Positions 49,913-58,483 of a stretch of 64,000 nt of DNA are shown here, one piece after another. A program made the translations under genes and the position numbers. Source of the stretch: Palsa-506 sp963786975 (GTDB lineage Bacteria; Actinomycetota; Actinomycetes; Streptosporangiales; Streptosporangiaceae). Below the pieces are notes generated by a model. It saw nothing but the letters and a program-made list of their open reading frames with translations. It ran no database searches and was not told the DNA's origin. Location: contig CAWBBE010000006.1 of NCBI GenBank assembly GCA_963786975.1, positions 310,001-374,000 of the forward strand, written 5' to 3'. How positions within the stretch are numbered: the first letter of the stretch is position 1; each line of letters starts with the position of its first letter.

Positions 49913-52900
49913 TCAGACCTCTTCAACGCTGCTCGGCTCGCGCCGGGACAGGTCGATGCCAAGTTCCTCCGCCGCGCGGAAGACATCCTCGTCCGTGTCG
50001 CGCATCTCGATGGCCGCGCCGTCGCTGGACAGCACCTCCACGTTCAGGCAGAGCGACTGCATCTCCTTGATCAGCACCTTGAAGGACTCAGGGATGCCTG
50101 GCTCGGGGATGTTCTCGCCCTTGACGATGGCCTCGTAGACCTTGACCCGGCCGAGAATGTCGTCGGACTTGATGGTCAGCAGTTCCTGCAGGGCGTAGGC
50201 GGCACCGTAGGCCTCCAGCGCCCAGACCTCCATCTCGCCGAACCGCTGGCCGCCGAACTGCGCCTTCCCGCCGAGCGGCTGCTGGGTGATCATCGAGTAC
50301 GGGCCCGTCGACCTGGCATGGATCTTGTCGTCGACCAGGTGCAGCAGCTTGAGTATGTAGATGTAGCCGACGGCGACCGGATCCTTGAAGGGCTCGCCGG
50401 TCCGGCCGTCGTAGAGCATGGCCTTTCCGGAGGACGCGACCATCCGGTCGCCGTCCCGGTTCGGCAGCACGCTGCCGAGCAGCCCGGTGATCTCCTCCTC
50501 GCGGGCGCCGTCGAACACCGGCGTGGCGACCGGGGTGCCCGCGGTGGCGGAGTTGGCCCCGATCTGGCGGAGCCGCGTCTTCCAGGCGGCGTCTTCGCCC
50601 TCGACGTTCCAGCCCGAGCTGGCGACCCAGCCGAGGTGCGTCTCGAGGACCTGGCCGACGTTCATCCGGCCGGGCACGCCGAGCGGGTTGAGCACGACGT
50701 CCACCGGCGTGCCGTCCGGCAGGAACGGCATGTCCTCGACCGGCAGGATCTTGGCGATGACGCCCTTGTTCCCGTGCCGGCCGGCCAGCTTGTCGCCGTC
50801 GGTGATCTTGCGCTTGGCGGCCACGTAGACCCGCACCAGCTCGTTCACCCCGGGCGGCAGCTCGTCGCCGTCTTCCCTGGTGAACACGCGGACGCCGATG
50901 ACCTTGCCGGACTCGCCGTGCGGCACCTTCAGGGAAGTGTCGCGGACCTCGCGGGCCTTCTCGCCGAAGATCGCGCGCAGCAGCCGCTCCTCGGGCGTCA
51001 GCTCAGTCTCCCCCTTCGGGGTGACCTTGCCGACCAGGATGTCGCCGGTGACGACATCGGCGCCGATCCTGATGATGCCCCGGTCGTCGAGGTCGGCGAG
51101 GACCTCCTCGGAGACGTTCGGGATGTCCCTGGTGATCTCCTCCGGCCCGAGCTTGGTGTCCCGGGCGTCGACCTCGTGCTCCTCGATGTGGATCGAGGAC
51201 AGCACGTCGTCCTGGACCAGCCGCTGGGAGAGGATGATCGCGTCCTCGTAGTTATGGCCCTCCCATGGCATGAACGCCACCAGCAGGTTGCGGCCGAGCG
51301 CCATCTCGCCGTGGTCGGTGCACGGCCCGTCCGCGATGACCTGGCCGGCCTCGACCCGCTGGCCCTCGCTGGCGACCGGCTTCTGGTTGAAGCAGGTGCC
51401 CTGGTTGGACCGCTTGAACTTGGCCACCAGGTAGGTGTTCCTGGTGCCGTCGTCGTTCAGCACGGTGATGAAGTCGGCGCTGGACTGCTCCACCACGCCG
51501 GCCTTCTCGGCCACGATCACGTCCCCGGCGTCGGTCGCCGCGCGGTACTCCATGCCGGTGCCGACCAGCGGCGCCTCGCTGCGCAGCAGCGGCACCGACT
51601 GGCGCTGCATGTTCGAGCCCATCAGCGCGCGGTTCGCGTCGTCATGCTCGAGGAACGGGATCATCGCGGTCGCCACCGACACCATCTGGCGCGGCGAGAC
51701 GTCGATGTAGTCGACGTCGTCCGGCGGGATGTAGTCCACCTCGCCGCCCTTGCGGCGGACCAGGACGCGGTCTTCCTCGAAGCTGCCGTCCGCGTCGATC
51801 GGCGCGTTGGCCTGCGCGATGACGTGCCTGTCCTCCTCATCGGCGGTCAGGTAGTCGATCTGGTCGGTGACCTTGCCGGCCTTCACCTTGCGGTACGGGG
51901 TCTCCACGAAGCCGAACGCGTTGACCCGCCCGTACGAGGACAGCGAGCCGATCAGGCCGATGTTGGGGCCTTCCGGCGTCTCGATCGGGCACATCCGGCC
52001 GTAGTGCGAGGAGTGCACGTCGCGGACCTCGAAGCCGGCCCGCTCGCGGGACAGCCCGCCGGGGCCGAGCGCGGAGAGCCTGCGCTTGTGGGTAAGCCCG
52101 GCCAGCGGGTTGGTCTGGTCCATGAACTGGGAGAGCTGGCTGGTGCCGAAGAACTCCTTGATGGACGCGACCACCGGCCGGATGTTGATCAGCGTCTGCG
52201 GGGTGATGGCCTCGACGTCCTGGGTGGTCATCCGCTCGCGGACGACCCGCTCCATCCGGGCCAGCCCGAGCCGGACCTGATTCTGGATCAGCTCGCCGAC
52301 CGTGCGCAGCCGCCGGTTGCCGAAGTGGTCGATGTCGTCGGTCTCGATCGGGATGATCGCGTCGCCGGCCTTCATCTCCTCCTCGCCGCTGTGCAGCCGG
52401 ACGAGGTACTCGATGGTGGAGACGATGTCCTCTTCGGTCAGCGTCCCCTGCCGGATCGGCAGCGACAGGCCGAGCTTCTTGTTCACCTTGTACCGGCCGA
52501 CCTTGGCCAGGTCGTACCGCTTCGGGTTGAAGTAGAGGTTCTCCAGCAGCGCCTGGGCCGACTCCCTGGTCGGCGGCTCACCGGGGCGGAGCTTGCGGTA
52601 GATGTCGAGCAGCGCGTCGTCCTGGCCGGTGGTGTGGTCCTTCTCCAGGGTCGCGCGCATCGACTCGAAGCCGCCGAACCGGTCGAGGATCCTGGCCTCG
52701 TCCCAGCCGAGCGCCTTCAGCAGCACGGTAACGCCCTGCTTGCGCTTGCGGTCGATCCTGACCCCGACGCTGTCCCGCTTGTCGATCTCGAACTCGAGCC
52801 AGGCGCCCCGGGACGGGATGACCTTGCAGCTGTAGATGTCCTTGTCGGACGTCTTGTCGACCTGCCGGTCGAAGTAGACCCCCGGCGACCGCACCAGCTG

Positions 52901-53380
52901 CGACACGACCACCCGCTCGGTGCCGTTGATGACGAAGGTGCCCTTCGGGGACATGAGCGGGAAGTCGCCCATGAACACCGTCTGGCTCTTGATCTCGCCG
53001 GTGCTGTTGTTGATGAACTCCGCCGTCACGAACATGGGGGCGGAGTAAGTCATGTCCTTGTCCTTGCACTCCTCTACGGAGTACTTGGGCGGCTCGAACC
53101 GGTGATCCCGGAACGAGAGTGACATGGTCCCGGTGAAGTCCTCGATCGGGCTGATCTCCTCGAAGATCTCCTCGAGGCCGGACTGCTCGGGAAGGTCCTT
53201 GCGGCCCTTCTCCTTTTCAGCCTCGATCCTGGACCGCCAGCGCTCGATGCCGAGCAGCCAGTCGAACGAGTCGGTCTGCAGGGCTAGCAGGCTGGGGACC
53301 TCAAGAGGTTCCTTGATTCGAGCGAAGGAAATACGATGTGGACCTGGGACGGTGGCTGAGGCGCTGCGCGAAGCTGCCAA
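49913..53380 (-). CDS. rpoB: DNA-directed RNA polymerase subunit beta
   Basis: 1155 residues. TTG start at 53380 (AASRSASATVPG), preceded by GGAAGGA; Streptomyces RpoB also uses TTG here. The rifampicin region reads GTSQLSQFMDQTNPLAGLTHKRRLSALG (shown in two halves GTSQLSQFMDQTNPLAG and LTHKRRLSALG): the key His and Ser of classical resistance sites are wild type, but Asn-to-Thr and Ser-to-Ala differences occur at E. coli positions 518 and 522. C-terminal clamp motifs (GGKAQFGGQRFGEMEVWALEAYG) are intact. Confidence 0.98.
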   Translation of the reverse strand: MAASRSASATVPGPHRISFARIKEPLEVPSLLALQTDSFDWLLGIERWRSRIEAEKEKGRKDLPEQSGLEEIFEEISPIEDFTGTMSLSFRDHRFEPPKYSVEECKDKDMTYSAPMFVTAEFINNSTGEIKSQTVFMGDFPLMSPKGTFVINGTERVVVSQLVRSPGVYFDRQVDKTSDKDIYSCKVIPSRGAWLEFEIDKRDSVGVRIDRKRKQGVTVLLKALGWDEARILDRFGGFESMRATLEKDHTTGQDDALLDIYRKLRPGEPPTRESAQALLENLYFNPKRYDLAKVGRYKVNKKLGLSLPIRQGTLTEEDIVSTIEYLVRLHSGEEEMKAGDAIIPIETDDIDHFGNRRLRTVGELIQNQVRLGLARMERVVRERMTTQDVEAITPQTLINIRPVVASIKEFFGTSQLSQFMDQTNPLAGLTHKRRLSALGPGGLSRERAGFEVRDVHSSHYGRMCPIETPEGPNIGLIGSLSSYGRVNAFGFVETPYRKVKAGKVTDQIDYLTADEEDRHVIAQANAPIDADGSFEEDRVLVRRKGGEVDYIPPDDVDYIDVSPRQMVSVATAMIPFLEHDDANRALMGSNMQRQSVPLLRSEAPLVGTGMEYRAATDAGDVIVAEKAGVVEQSSADFITVLNDDGTRNTYLVAKFKRSNQGTCFNQKPVASEGQRVEAGQVIADGPCTDHGEMALGRNLLVAFMPWEGHNYEDAIILSQRLVQDDVLSSIHIEEHEVDARDTKLGPEEITRDIPNVSEEVLADLDDRGIIRIGADVVTGDILVGKVTPKGETELTPEERLLRAIFGEKAREVRDTSLKVPHGESGKVIGVRVFTREDGDELPPGVNELVRVYVAAKRKITDGDKLAGRHGNKGVIAKILPVEDMPFLPDGTPVDVVLNPLGVPGRMNVGQVLETHLGWVASSGWNVEGEDAAWKTRLRQIGANSATAGTPVATPVFDGAREEEITGLLGSVLPNRDGDRMVASSGKAMLYDGRTGEPFKDPVAVGYIYILKLLHLVDDKIHARSTGPYSMITQQPLGGKAQFGGQRFGEMEVWALEAYGAAYALQELLTIKSDDILGRVKVYEAIVKGENIPEPGIPESFKVLIKEMQSLCLNVEVLSSDGAAIEMRDTDEDVFRAAEELGIDLSRREPSSVEEV

Positions 53381-53615
53381 CAGGGGTCCTTCCGAGCTTG
53401 TGGCGGACGGTCAGCGCGCGCACGCGAATCGCCCTGCGGACACGCCGCGAGGGAGAGCGACAAGCCGAGGACGTCATAGTGCAGCGCAAATTAGCAGTGT
53501 AGCCGGACGACACACCGCTGGTCAACTGTACGCCACTATGAGATTCACGGTTGCATCGCAGCATCGCTCCTCAGCAGCCAAACGTCAAGCCCGCAGCGCG
53601 CCGTGTCGGGATCTG

Positions 53616-53637
53616 ATTCTACGTGACGAACGTCACA
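53616..53637 (-). promoter_or_regulatory. possible rpoB promoter with a CRP-like palindrome
   Basis: A -10-like TAGAAT (53621-53616, minus strand) is immediately preceded by TGTGACGTTCGTCACG (53637-53622), which fits TGTGA-N6-TCAC(A), the site of CRP-family regulators. There is no good -35, and the palindrome occupies the spacer. If used, the rpoB leader would be about 230 nt. Confidence 0.35.
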
Positions 53638-53771
53638 ACTTACGATCCGTTTGGCGGGCCTTCATAGCGGGGAAAGTGATGTGTCTGTCCTGCTCAGAGC
53701 GGTGATATCGGCTGAGTAACGATTTGCTGCGGGTGGCCGGACCGGGGCCGGGCGGGTCACCTGGCCGGGCC

Positions 53772-53826
53772 GGGCCGGGCGGCTGCCTGCGCCGGGCCGG
53801 GCGGCTGCCTGCGCCGGGCCGGGCGG
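53772..53826. repeat. 22-bp tandem repeat in the rplL-rpoB spacer
   Basis: Two exact 22-bp units (53772-53793 and 53794-53815) and half of a third, of the form GGGCCGGGCGGCTGCCTGCG plus CC. The 700-bp spacer 53381-54083 contains no gene; besides this repeat it holds the putative promoter, a 20-bp hairpin and copies of the rplL end. Confidence 0.8.
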
Positions 53827-53895
53827 TACCGGCCCCGGATCCGGACTGCTGCCTGGCCCGGAATACAGCTCGCGGGCCCGGCGCAGCCCCGTTCA

Positions 53896-53947
53896 ATGAT
53901 CACGGAGGATCCGGCACGCTGGGACACGCCGGATCCTCCGTGATCAT
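53896..53947 (-). terminator. 20-bp perfect hairpin downstream of rplL
   Basis: ATGATCACGGAGGATCCGGC (53896-53915) pairs perfectly with 53928-53947 around a 12-base loop. It lies 137 bp past the rplL stop and upstream of rpoB, a fitting place for a partial terminator between rplJL and rpoBC. No U-tract. Confidence 0.7.
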
Positions 53948-53991
53948 CAGAAGCAGCCCGCTGCGGCCGTCCGAGCCAGGTAACGCCAGCG

Positions 53992-54111
53992 CCCGCGGTC
54001 AGCTGACCGTGACGGTGACGCCGGCGGCCCCTCGAGGTGAGCGCCCCGCGGTCAGCTGACCATGACGGTGACGCCGCCCGCGGTCACTTGACCGTGACGG
54101 TGGCGCCGGCG
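53992..54111. repeat. tandem copies of the rplL 3' end
   Basis: A ~35-bp block covering the last codons and stop of rplL (54077-54111) is repeated imperfectly twice downstream, at about 54044-54078 and 53992-54026. All share CGCGGTCA, TGACC(A/G)TGACGGTG and CGCCG in order. The copies read GVTVMVS-stop and GVTVTVS-stop in the coding direction, against ATVTVK-stop in the gene. Confidence 0.75.
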
Positions 54112-54473
54112 CCCTCAAGGGCCGCCTTCGCCTTCTCCGCCGACTCCTTGTTGGCCCGCTCGAGTACCGGCTTGGGCGCGCCGTCGACCAGGTCCTTGGC
54201 CTCCTTGAGGCCCAGGCTGGTAAGCGTGCGGACCTCCTTGATGACCTGGATCTTCTTGTCGCCGGCTGCCTCCAGGATGACGTCGAACTCATCCTGCTCC
54301 TCGACCTCGGCCTCGGCCGCGCCGCCGCCGGCGGCGGCCGGGGCGGCCGCGGCGACCGGGGCCGCGGCCTTGACGTCGAACGCCTCCTCGAACTGCTTCA
54401 CGAAGTCAGAGAGCTCGAGCAGGGTCATTTCCTTGAACGCGTCGAGCAGCGCGTCGTTGCTGAGCTTCGCCAT
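54084..54473 (-). CDS. rplL: 50S ribosomal protein L7/L12
   Basis: Stalk protein that recruits translation GTPases. 129 residues: N-terminal dimerisation domain (LSNDALLDAFKEMTLLELSDFV), Ala-rich hinge, and the factor-binding domain (DKKIQVIKEVRTLTSLGLKEAKDLVD). The end of the gene is duplicated downstream. Confidence 0.97.
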   Translation of the reverse strand: MAKLSNDALLDAFKEMTLLELSDFVKQFEEAFDVKAAAPVAAAAPAAAGGGAAEAEVEEQDEFDVILEAAGDKKIQVIKEVRTLTSLGLKEAKDLVDGAPKPVLERANKESAEKAKAALEGAGATVTVK

Positions 54474-54564
54474 GGTGCTTTTCCTCTTCCTGTTCCTGCT
54501 TGTCGCGGCGGCCAGCAGCCACCCGCGGGGTTGTGGTCAGTCCGGTGGTCCCGCTCGGGATGGA

Positions 54565-55257
54565 TCAGCTCTCCGCCGGTTCGCCGTCGGCGCCGGCGGC
54601 GCTGGCCGCGCCATCCTGCGCCGCGCTATCCTCAGCCGCAGCCGCGCCATCCTGCGCCGCGGCATCCTCAGCCGCAGCCGCGCCATCCTCAGCCGCGCCA
54701 TCCTCAGCCGCAGCCGGGGCGTCAGCCGCAGCCGGGGCCTCGGCCGCGCGCTTGGCCTCGAGCGCGGCGAGCAGCCGGGCCAGCTGGACCGGCAGCGCCT
54801 GCATCGTCGCCGCCGCGTTGGCCATGGTCGCCTTCATCGCGCCGGCCAGCTTGGCCAGCAGGACGTCGCGCGGTTCCAGGTCGGCCAGCTTGCCGATCTG
54901 GTCCGGGGTCATGCCCTTGCCCTCGAGCACCCCGCCCTTGATCACCAGGAACGGGTGCGCCTTGGCGAAATCACGCAGCCCCTTGGCCGCCTCGACCACG
55001 TCGCCTTGCACGAAAGCGATCGCGGACGGGCCGCTGAGCAGGTCGTTGAGCTCGGCCGCGACGCCAGCCTCGGTGGCGGCGATCTTGGTGAGCGTGTTCT
55101 TCACCACCGCGAACGTGGCGTGCTCCCCCAGCGACTGGCGCAATTCGCCAAGCTGGGCAACGCTCAGGCCGCGGTACTCGGTGAGCACCGCGCCCGCCGA
55201 GGTCTGGAATCGCTCGGTGAGATCTGCCACCGCGGCGACCTTTTCCGCCCTCGCCAT
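54565..55257 (-). CDS. rplJ: 50S ribosomal protein L10 with repetitive tail
   Basis: Stalk base that binds L7/L12 dimers. ATG 55257 gives MARAEKVAAVADLTERF, the family start; the frame opens further upstream. The core ends near residue 175. The tail of about 50 residues is made of AAEDGAA and AAQDGAA repeats and is unusual in length. The upstream 303 bp form a structured leader. Confidence 0.96.
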   Translation of the reverse strand: MARAEKVAAVADLTERFQTSAGAVLTEYRGLSVAQLGELRQSLGEHATFAVVKNTLTKIAATEAGVAAELNDLLSGPSAIAFVQGDVVEAAKGLRDFAKAHPFLVIKGGVLEGKGMTPDQIGKLADLEPRDVLLAKLAGAMKATMANAAATMQALPVQLARLLAALEAKRAAEAPAAADAPAAAEDGAAEDGAAAAEDAAAQDGAAAAEDSAAQDGAASAAGADGEPAES

Positions 55258-55560
55258 GGGCCTCCCTTCTCGTTCCGGTGCGCCCGCTGGGCGGGACGGT
55301 CCGGCTACATCCGGCGCCGGCGAAGGGCGGAAAGGCAAACGCCCCGGCGCGGGCGCACGGGGCGTGGCCGCTGACCCGGGTCATCCGGGCCGGCGGTTAG
55401 TCTCGGTCGCCTGCGCGGGCCGCCCCTTTCCGGGGCCTTCGGCCAGCGCGGTGCACCCGCGCCGGCAGCCGGCGGTCTCTGGCAGCGGCCAGCCTAGGAG
55501 ATATCCAGGCTGGCCGCCAAATCGGCCGCCCGCTGGCCGGGCCAGCGGGCGGCGCATCGG
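55258..55560 (-). promoter_or_regulatory. rplJ leader (L10-leader-like region)
   Basis: No gene is seen. On leaving rplA the transcript meets a perfect 13-bp hairpin (55525-55553, stem GCCGCCCGCTGGC) and then an 11-bp hairpin with an 11-base loop (55485-55517, stem GCGGCCAGCCT). In most bacteria the L10-L12 complex binds a leader here to control rplJL; the position fits, but I could not verify the consensus K-turn. Confidence 0.5.
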
Positions 55561-56286
55561 TCAGCTTGCGGCGGTCTCCTCAAGCTCTTCGGCCAGCGCC
55601 CGGGTGCGGCTTGGGTCGACCAGGATTCCCGGGCTCATCGTGGAGGTGACGGTGATCTTCTTGAGGTACCGGCCCTTGGCCGCGGCGGGCTTGAGCCGGA
55701 TGACTTCCTCCAGCGCGGCGGCGTAGTTCTCCACCAGCGCCCGGTCGGCGAACGATGCCTTGCCGATGACGAAGTGCAGGTTGCCGTGCCGGTCAACGCG
55801 AAACTCGATCTTGCCGCCCTTGATGTCGGACACCGCCTTGCCGACATCGGTGGTAACCGTGCCGGTCTTCGGGTTCGGCATCAGCCCGCGCGGGCCGAGC
55901 ACCCGGCCGAGGCGGCCGACCTTGCCCATCAGGTCCGGGGTCGCGACGACCGCGTCGAAGTCCAGGAAGCCGCCCTGGATGCGCTCGACCAGGTCGTCCG
56001 AGCCGACGTAGTCGGCGCCGGCCTCGGTTGCCTCGTCCGCGCGCTGCCCGGTCGCGAACACCAGCACCCGGGCCGTCTTGCCGGTGCCGTGCGGCAGGTT
56101 GACCGTGCCGCGGACCATCTGGTCCGCCTTGCGCGGGTCAACGCCGAGCCGCAGCGCGACCTCGACGGTGGGGTCGAACTTGGTGACGGTCGTCTTCTTC
56201 GCCAGCGACACGGCGTCGGCCGGCCCGTACAGCCGGTCCGGCTCGATCTGCTCCGCCGCCTGGCGGTATGCCTTGCTGCGCCTCAT
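55561..56286 (-). CDS. rplA: 50S ribosomal protein L1
   Basis: L1-stalk protein involved in E-site tRNA release. 241 residues from ATG 56286 (MRRSKAYRQAAEQI). Signature GKVGRLGRVLGPRGLMPNPKTGTV (middle part GRVLGPRGLMPNPK) is intact, as is VDRHGNLHFVIGKASF. Lies downstream of rplK. Confidence 0.97.
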   Translation of the reverse strand: MRRSKAYRQAAEQIEPDRLYGPADAVSLAKKTTVTKFDPTVEVALRLGVDPRKADQMVRGTVNLPHGTGKTARVLVFATGQRADEATEAGADYVGSDDLVERIQGGFLDFDAVVATPDLMGKVGRLGRVLGPRGLMPNPKTGTVTTDVGKAVSDIKGGKIEFRVDRHGNLHFVIGKASFADRALVENYAAALEEVIRLKPAAAKGRYLKKITVTSTMSPGILVDPSRTRALAEELEETAAS

Positions 56287-56424
56287 GGTCAGTCTCCATT
56301 TCCAGCTAGGAGGTCGTGGTCCTGCGGGCCAGCGCGTGGCCCTGCCACTGCCGGCTGCGCCGACGGCCATTACCGGGCCGTAGTCATGCGGTGGCGGACA
56401 GCCGTTTCAGGAATGTATTAACAG

Positions 56425-56859
56425 TCAGCCGTTTACCGTGATTCCCATCGAACGGGCCGTGCCCGCGATGATCTTCTCGGCGGCCTCCATCGAGTTAGCG
56501 TTCAGGTCGGCCATCTTGACCTGGGCGATCTCCCGGACCTGGGCCTTCGTGACGGAGCCGACCTTGGTCTTGTGCGGCTCGCCGCTGCCCTTCTGGACGC
56601 CGGCCGCCTTCTTGATCAGCTCAGGCGCCGGGGGCGTCTTGGTGATGAAGGAGAACGAGCGGTCCTCGAAGATGGTGATCTCGACCGGGATGATGTTGCC
56701 GCGCTGCGACTCGGTGGCAGCGTTGTACTGCTTGCAGAAGTCCATGATGTTCACGCCGTGCGGGCCGAGCGCGGTGCCGACCGGCGGCGCCGGGGTGGCC
56801 TGGCCTGCCTGCAGCTGCACCTTGACGACCGCAGCTATCTTCTTCTTACGCGGAGCCAT
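56425..56859 (-). CDS. rplK: 50S ribosomal protein L11
   Basis: GTPase-centre protein that binds the thiostrepton-binding rRNA domain. 144 residues: MAPRKKKIAAVVKVQLQAGQ, Pro-rich PPVGTALGPHGVNIMDFCK, and the C-terminal signature AEKIIAGTARSMGITV. 138 bp upstream of rplA. Confidence 0.98.
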   Translation of the reverse strand: MAPRKKKIAAVVKVQLQAGQATPAPPVGTALGPHGVNIMDFCKQYNAATESQRGNIIPVEITIFEDRSFSFITKTPPAPELIKKAAGVQKGSGEPHKTKVGSVTKAQVREIAQVKMADLNANSMEAAEKIIAGTARSMGITVNG

Positions 56860-56931
56860 ATACCTGGGTCCTTACCTCGCCGGCGGGCGGCCTGCCGCGC
56901 TGGCGAACGACTGACGACGGGAGGGAGCCGG

Positions 56932-57840
56932 TCAGATCTTGGTGACCTGATCGAAGGAAAGCTCGACCGGGGTCTCCCGGCCGAAGATGGACACGAGCAC
57001 CTTGAGCTTCTGGGTATCGGGGTTGATCTCGTTCACGGTGGCCGGCAGCGTCGCGAACGGGCCGTCCATCACCGTAACCGACTGGCCGACCTCGAAGTCC
57101 ACCGCGGCGGCCCGCATCGTCTCGGCCTTCTTGGCCGCCTTCTCCTCCGGCTCCGGCGCGAGCAGCGCCGCCACCTCGGACAGGCTGAGCGGGGACGGCC
57201 TGCTGGACAGCCCGACGAAGCCGGTCACGCCGGGGGTGTTGCGGACCGCCGCCCATGACTCGTCGGTGAGGTCCATCCGGACCAGGATGTAGCCGGGCAG
57301 CACCTTCTCCTGCACCTGCTGCCGCTTGCCGCCCTTGATCTCGGTGACCTCGTGCACCGGTACCTCGATCTGGAAGATGTAGTCCTCCATGTTGAGCGAC
57401 TGGGTACGGCTCTCCAGGTTGGTCCGCACCCGGTTCTCGTATCCGGCGTAGGAGTGCACCACATACCAGTCGCCGGGCAGCAGCCGGAGCTCGGAGGCGA
57501 ACTCGGCGACCGGGTCGGCGGCGGGCCCGGCCTCGTCGGCCTCGTCGGCTTCGGCCGGCTCAGCCTCAGCGCCGGGCTGGTCAGCGGCCGGCTCGCCCTG
57601 GCCGGCCGCGGCCAGGTCATCAGCCTGGCCGGCCGCGGCCAGGTCATCAGCCTGGCCGGCCGCGGCGGTGCCGTCCTCGCCGGGACCGTTCTCGCCAGGG
57701 CTGGCGGAGCCGTCACCGGCGGCCGGCCCTGCGCTGGATTCACCGTTCACGGCAGGCAGGCCGGCCGCGGCGGTCTCGCCGTTCGCGGCTGGCTCGCCGC
57801 CGGTGACGGACTCGCCGACGTGCAATTCGGACTCGGACAC
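56932..57840 (-). CDS. nusG: transcription termination/antitermination protein NusG
   Basis: RNA polymerase processivity factor that links to Rho and the ribosome. The GTG at 57840 gives VSESELHVGES. Residues 1-115 are an acidic, Ala-rich extension including a 9-residue tandem repeat (AAAGQADDL, encoded by a 27-bp DNA repeat at about 57597-57660). The NGN domain starts near 124 (DWYVVHSYAGYENRV) and the KOW domain near 247 (VGQSVTVMDGPFATLPATV). 302 residues in total. Confidence 0.96.
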   Translation of the reverse strand: MSESELHVGESVTGGEPAANGETAAAGLPAVNGESSAGPAAGDGSASPGENGPGEDGTAAAGQADDLAAAGQADDLAAAGQGEPAADQPGAEAEPAEADEADEAGPAADPVAEFASELRLLPGDWYVVHSYAGYENRVRTNLESRTQSLNMEDYIFQIEVPVHEVTEIKGGKRQQVQEKVLPGYILVRMDLTDESWAAVRNTPGVTGFVGLSSRPSPLSLSEVAALLAPEPEEKAAKKAETMRAAAVDFEVGQSVTVMDGPFATLPATVNEINPDTQKLKVLVSIFGRETPVELSFDQVTKI

Positions 57841-57954
57841 GGTAACTCTTTCTCTCCACTCTCCCTGGCGGGCTCTGCTCGCATGTCTTCTCCTGGCGGC
57901 GCAGGCCAGGGCGGCCGGCACGGCCGGCCAGACAGCTAGCCGGCCGGCCGGAAG

Positions 57955-58203
57955 TCAGCTGAAGACAGCGAAGACCAGCTTGGTGAACGCGTAGTCCAGG
58001 CTGGTCACGATCGCCACCATCACAAGTATGAACACCAGCGCAACAGTGGTGTAGGTAACAAGCTCATGACGGGTGGGCCAGATCACCTTACGGAGTTCCG
58101 CGACGATCTGACGCAGGAAGACCGCGGGGGTGATCCTGGCCACCTTCGGGCGGCCGGGCCTGTCCCGCTTCTCCGGGGCCGTGCCGCGAGTCTGAGTAGC
58201 CAT
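57955..58203 (-). CDS. secE: protein translocase subunit SecE
   Basis: 82 residues. A basic N-terminus (GTAPEKRDRPGRPKVARITP) precedes the amphipathic FLRQIVAELRKVIWPTRHEL helix and one transmembrane segment (VALVFILVMVAIVTSLDYAF). Clamps SecY. Sits between tRNA-Trp and nusG as usual. Confidence 0.97.
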   Translation of the reverse strand: MATQTRGTAPEKRDRPGRPKVARITPAVFLRQIVAELRKVIWPTRHELVTYTTVALVFILVMVAIVTSLDYAFTKLVFAVFS

Positions 58204-58279
58204 GTCCTCACCTGGGCAGCGCTGGTTATTTTGACGGCTCGCGCCGTCGGCGGCCCGCGACGTTCACGGACCGTAAGCG

Positions 58280-58353
58280 CAGGGCAGGAGGGACTCGAAC
58301 CCCCAACCGCCGGTTTTGGAGACCGGGACTCTAGCCAATTGAGCTACTGCCCT
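58280..58353 (-). tRNA. trnW: tRNA-Trp (anticodon CCA)
   Basis: Cloverleaf on the minus strand: acceptor AGGGCAG/CTGCCCT, D-arm AGCTCAATTGGCTAGAG, anticodon arm CCGGTCTCCAAAACCGG with CCA, and T-arm with GTTCGAGTC. The discriminator is G; CCA is not encoded. Stands directly before secE. Confidence 0.97.
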
Positions 58354-58383
58354 GTGACGGCCCGTGCGGGCATGCACAGGCCA

Positions 58384-58415
58384 CCTGGTGGACCACCACC
58401 AGATACCGAAGTGTA
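58384..58415 (-). promoter_or_regulatory. possible tRNA-Trp/secE promoter and leader hairpin
   Basis: A -10-like TACACT lies at 58415-58410 on the minus strand, with a weak TTCGAC 19 bases upstream. A 7-bp hairpin CTGGTGG/CCACCAG follows (58385-58401) before the tRNA. Confidence 0.35.
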
Positions 58416-58483
58416 CGTGGCCGGCCGCCCCGGCGTCGAACTAGTGCGGCGCATCGGCCGGCAACTAATGCCACCATGGAAGC

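Noticed and set aside
50318..53122. Very long open frame on the plus strand opposite rpoB
   Set aside because: Antisense shadow of rpoB, Arg/Val/Asp-rich with no domain.
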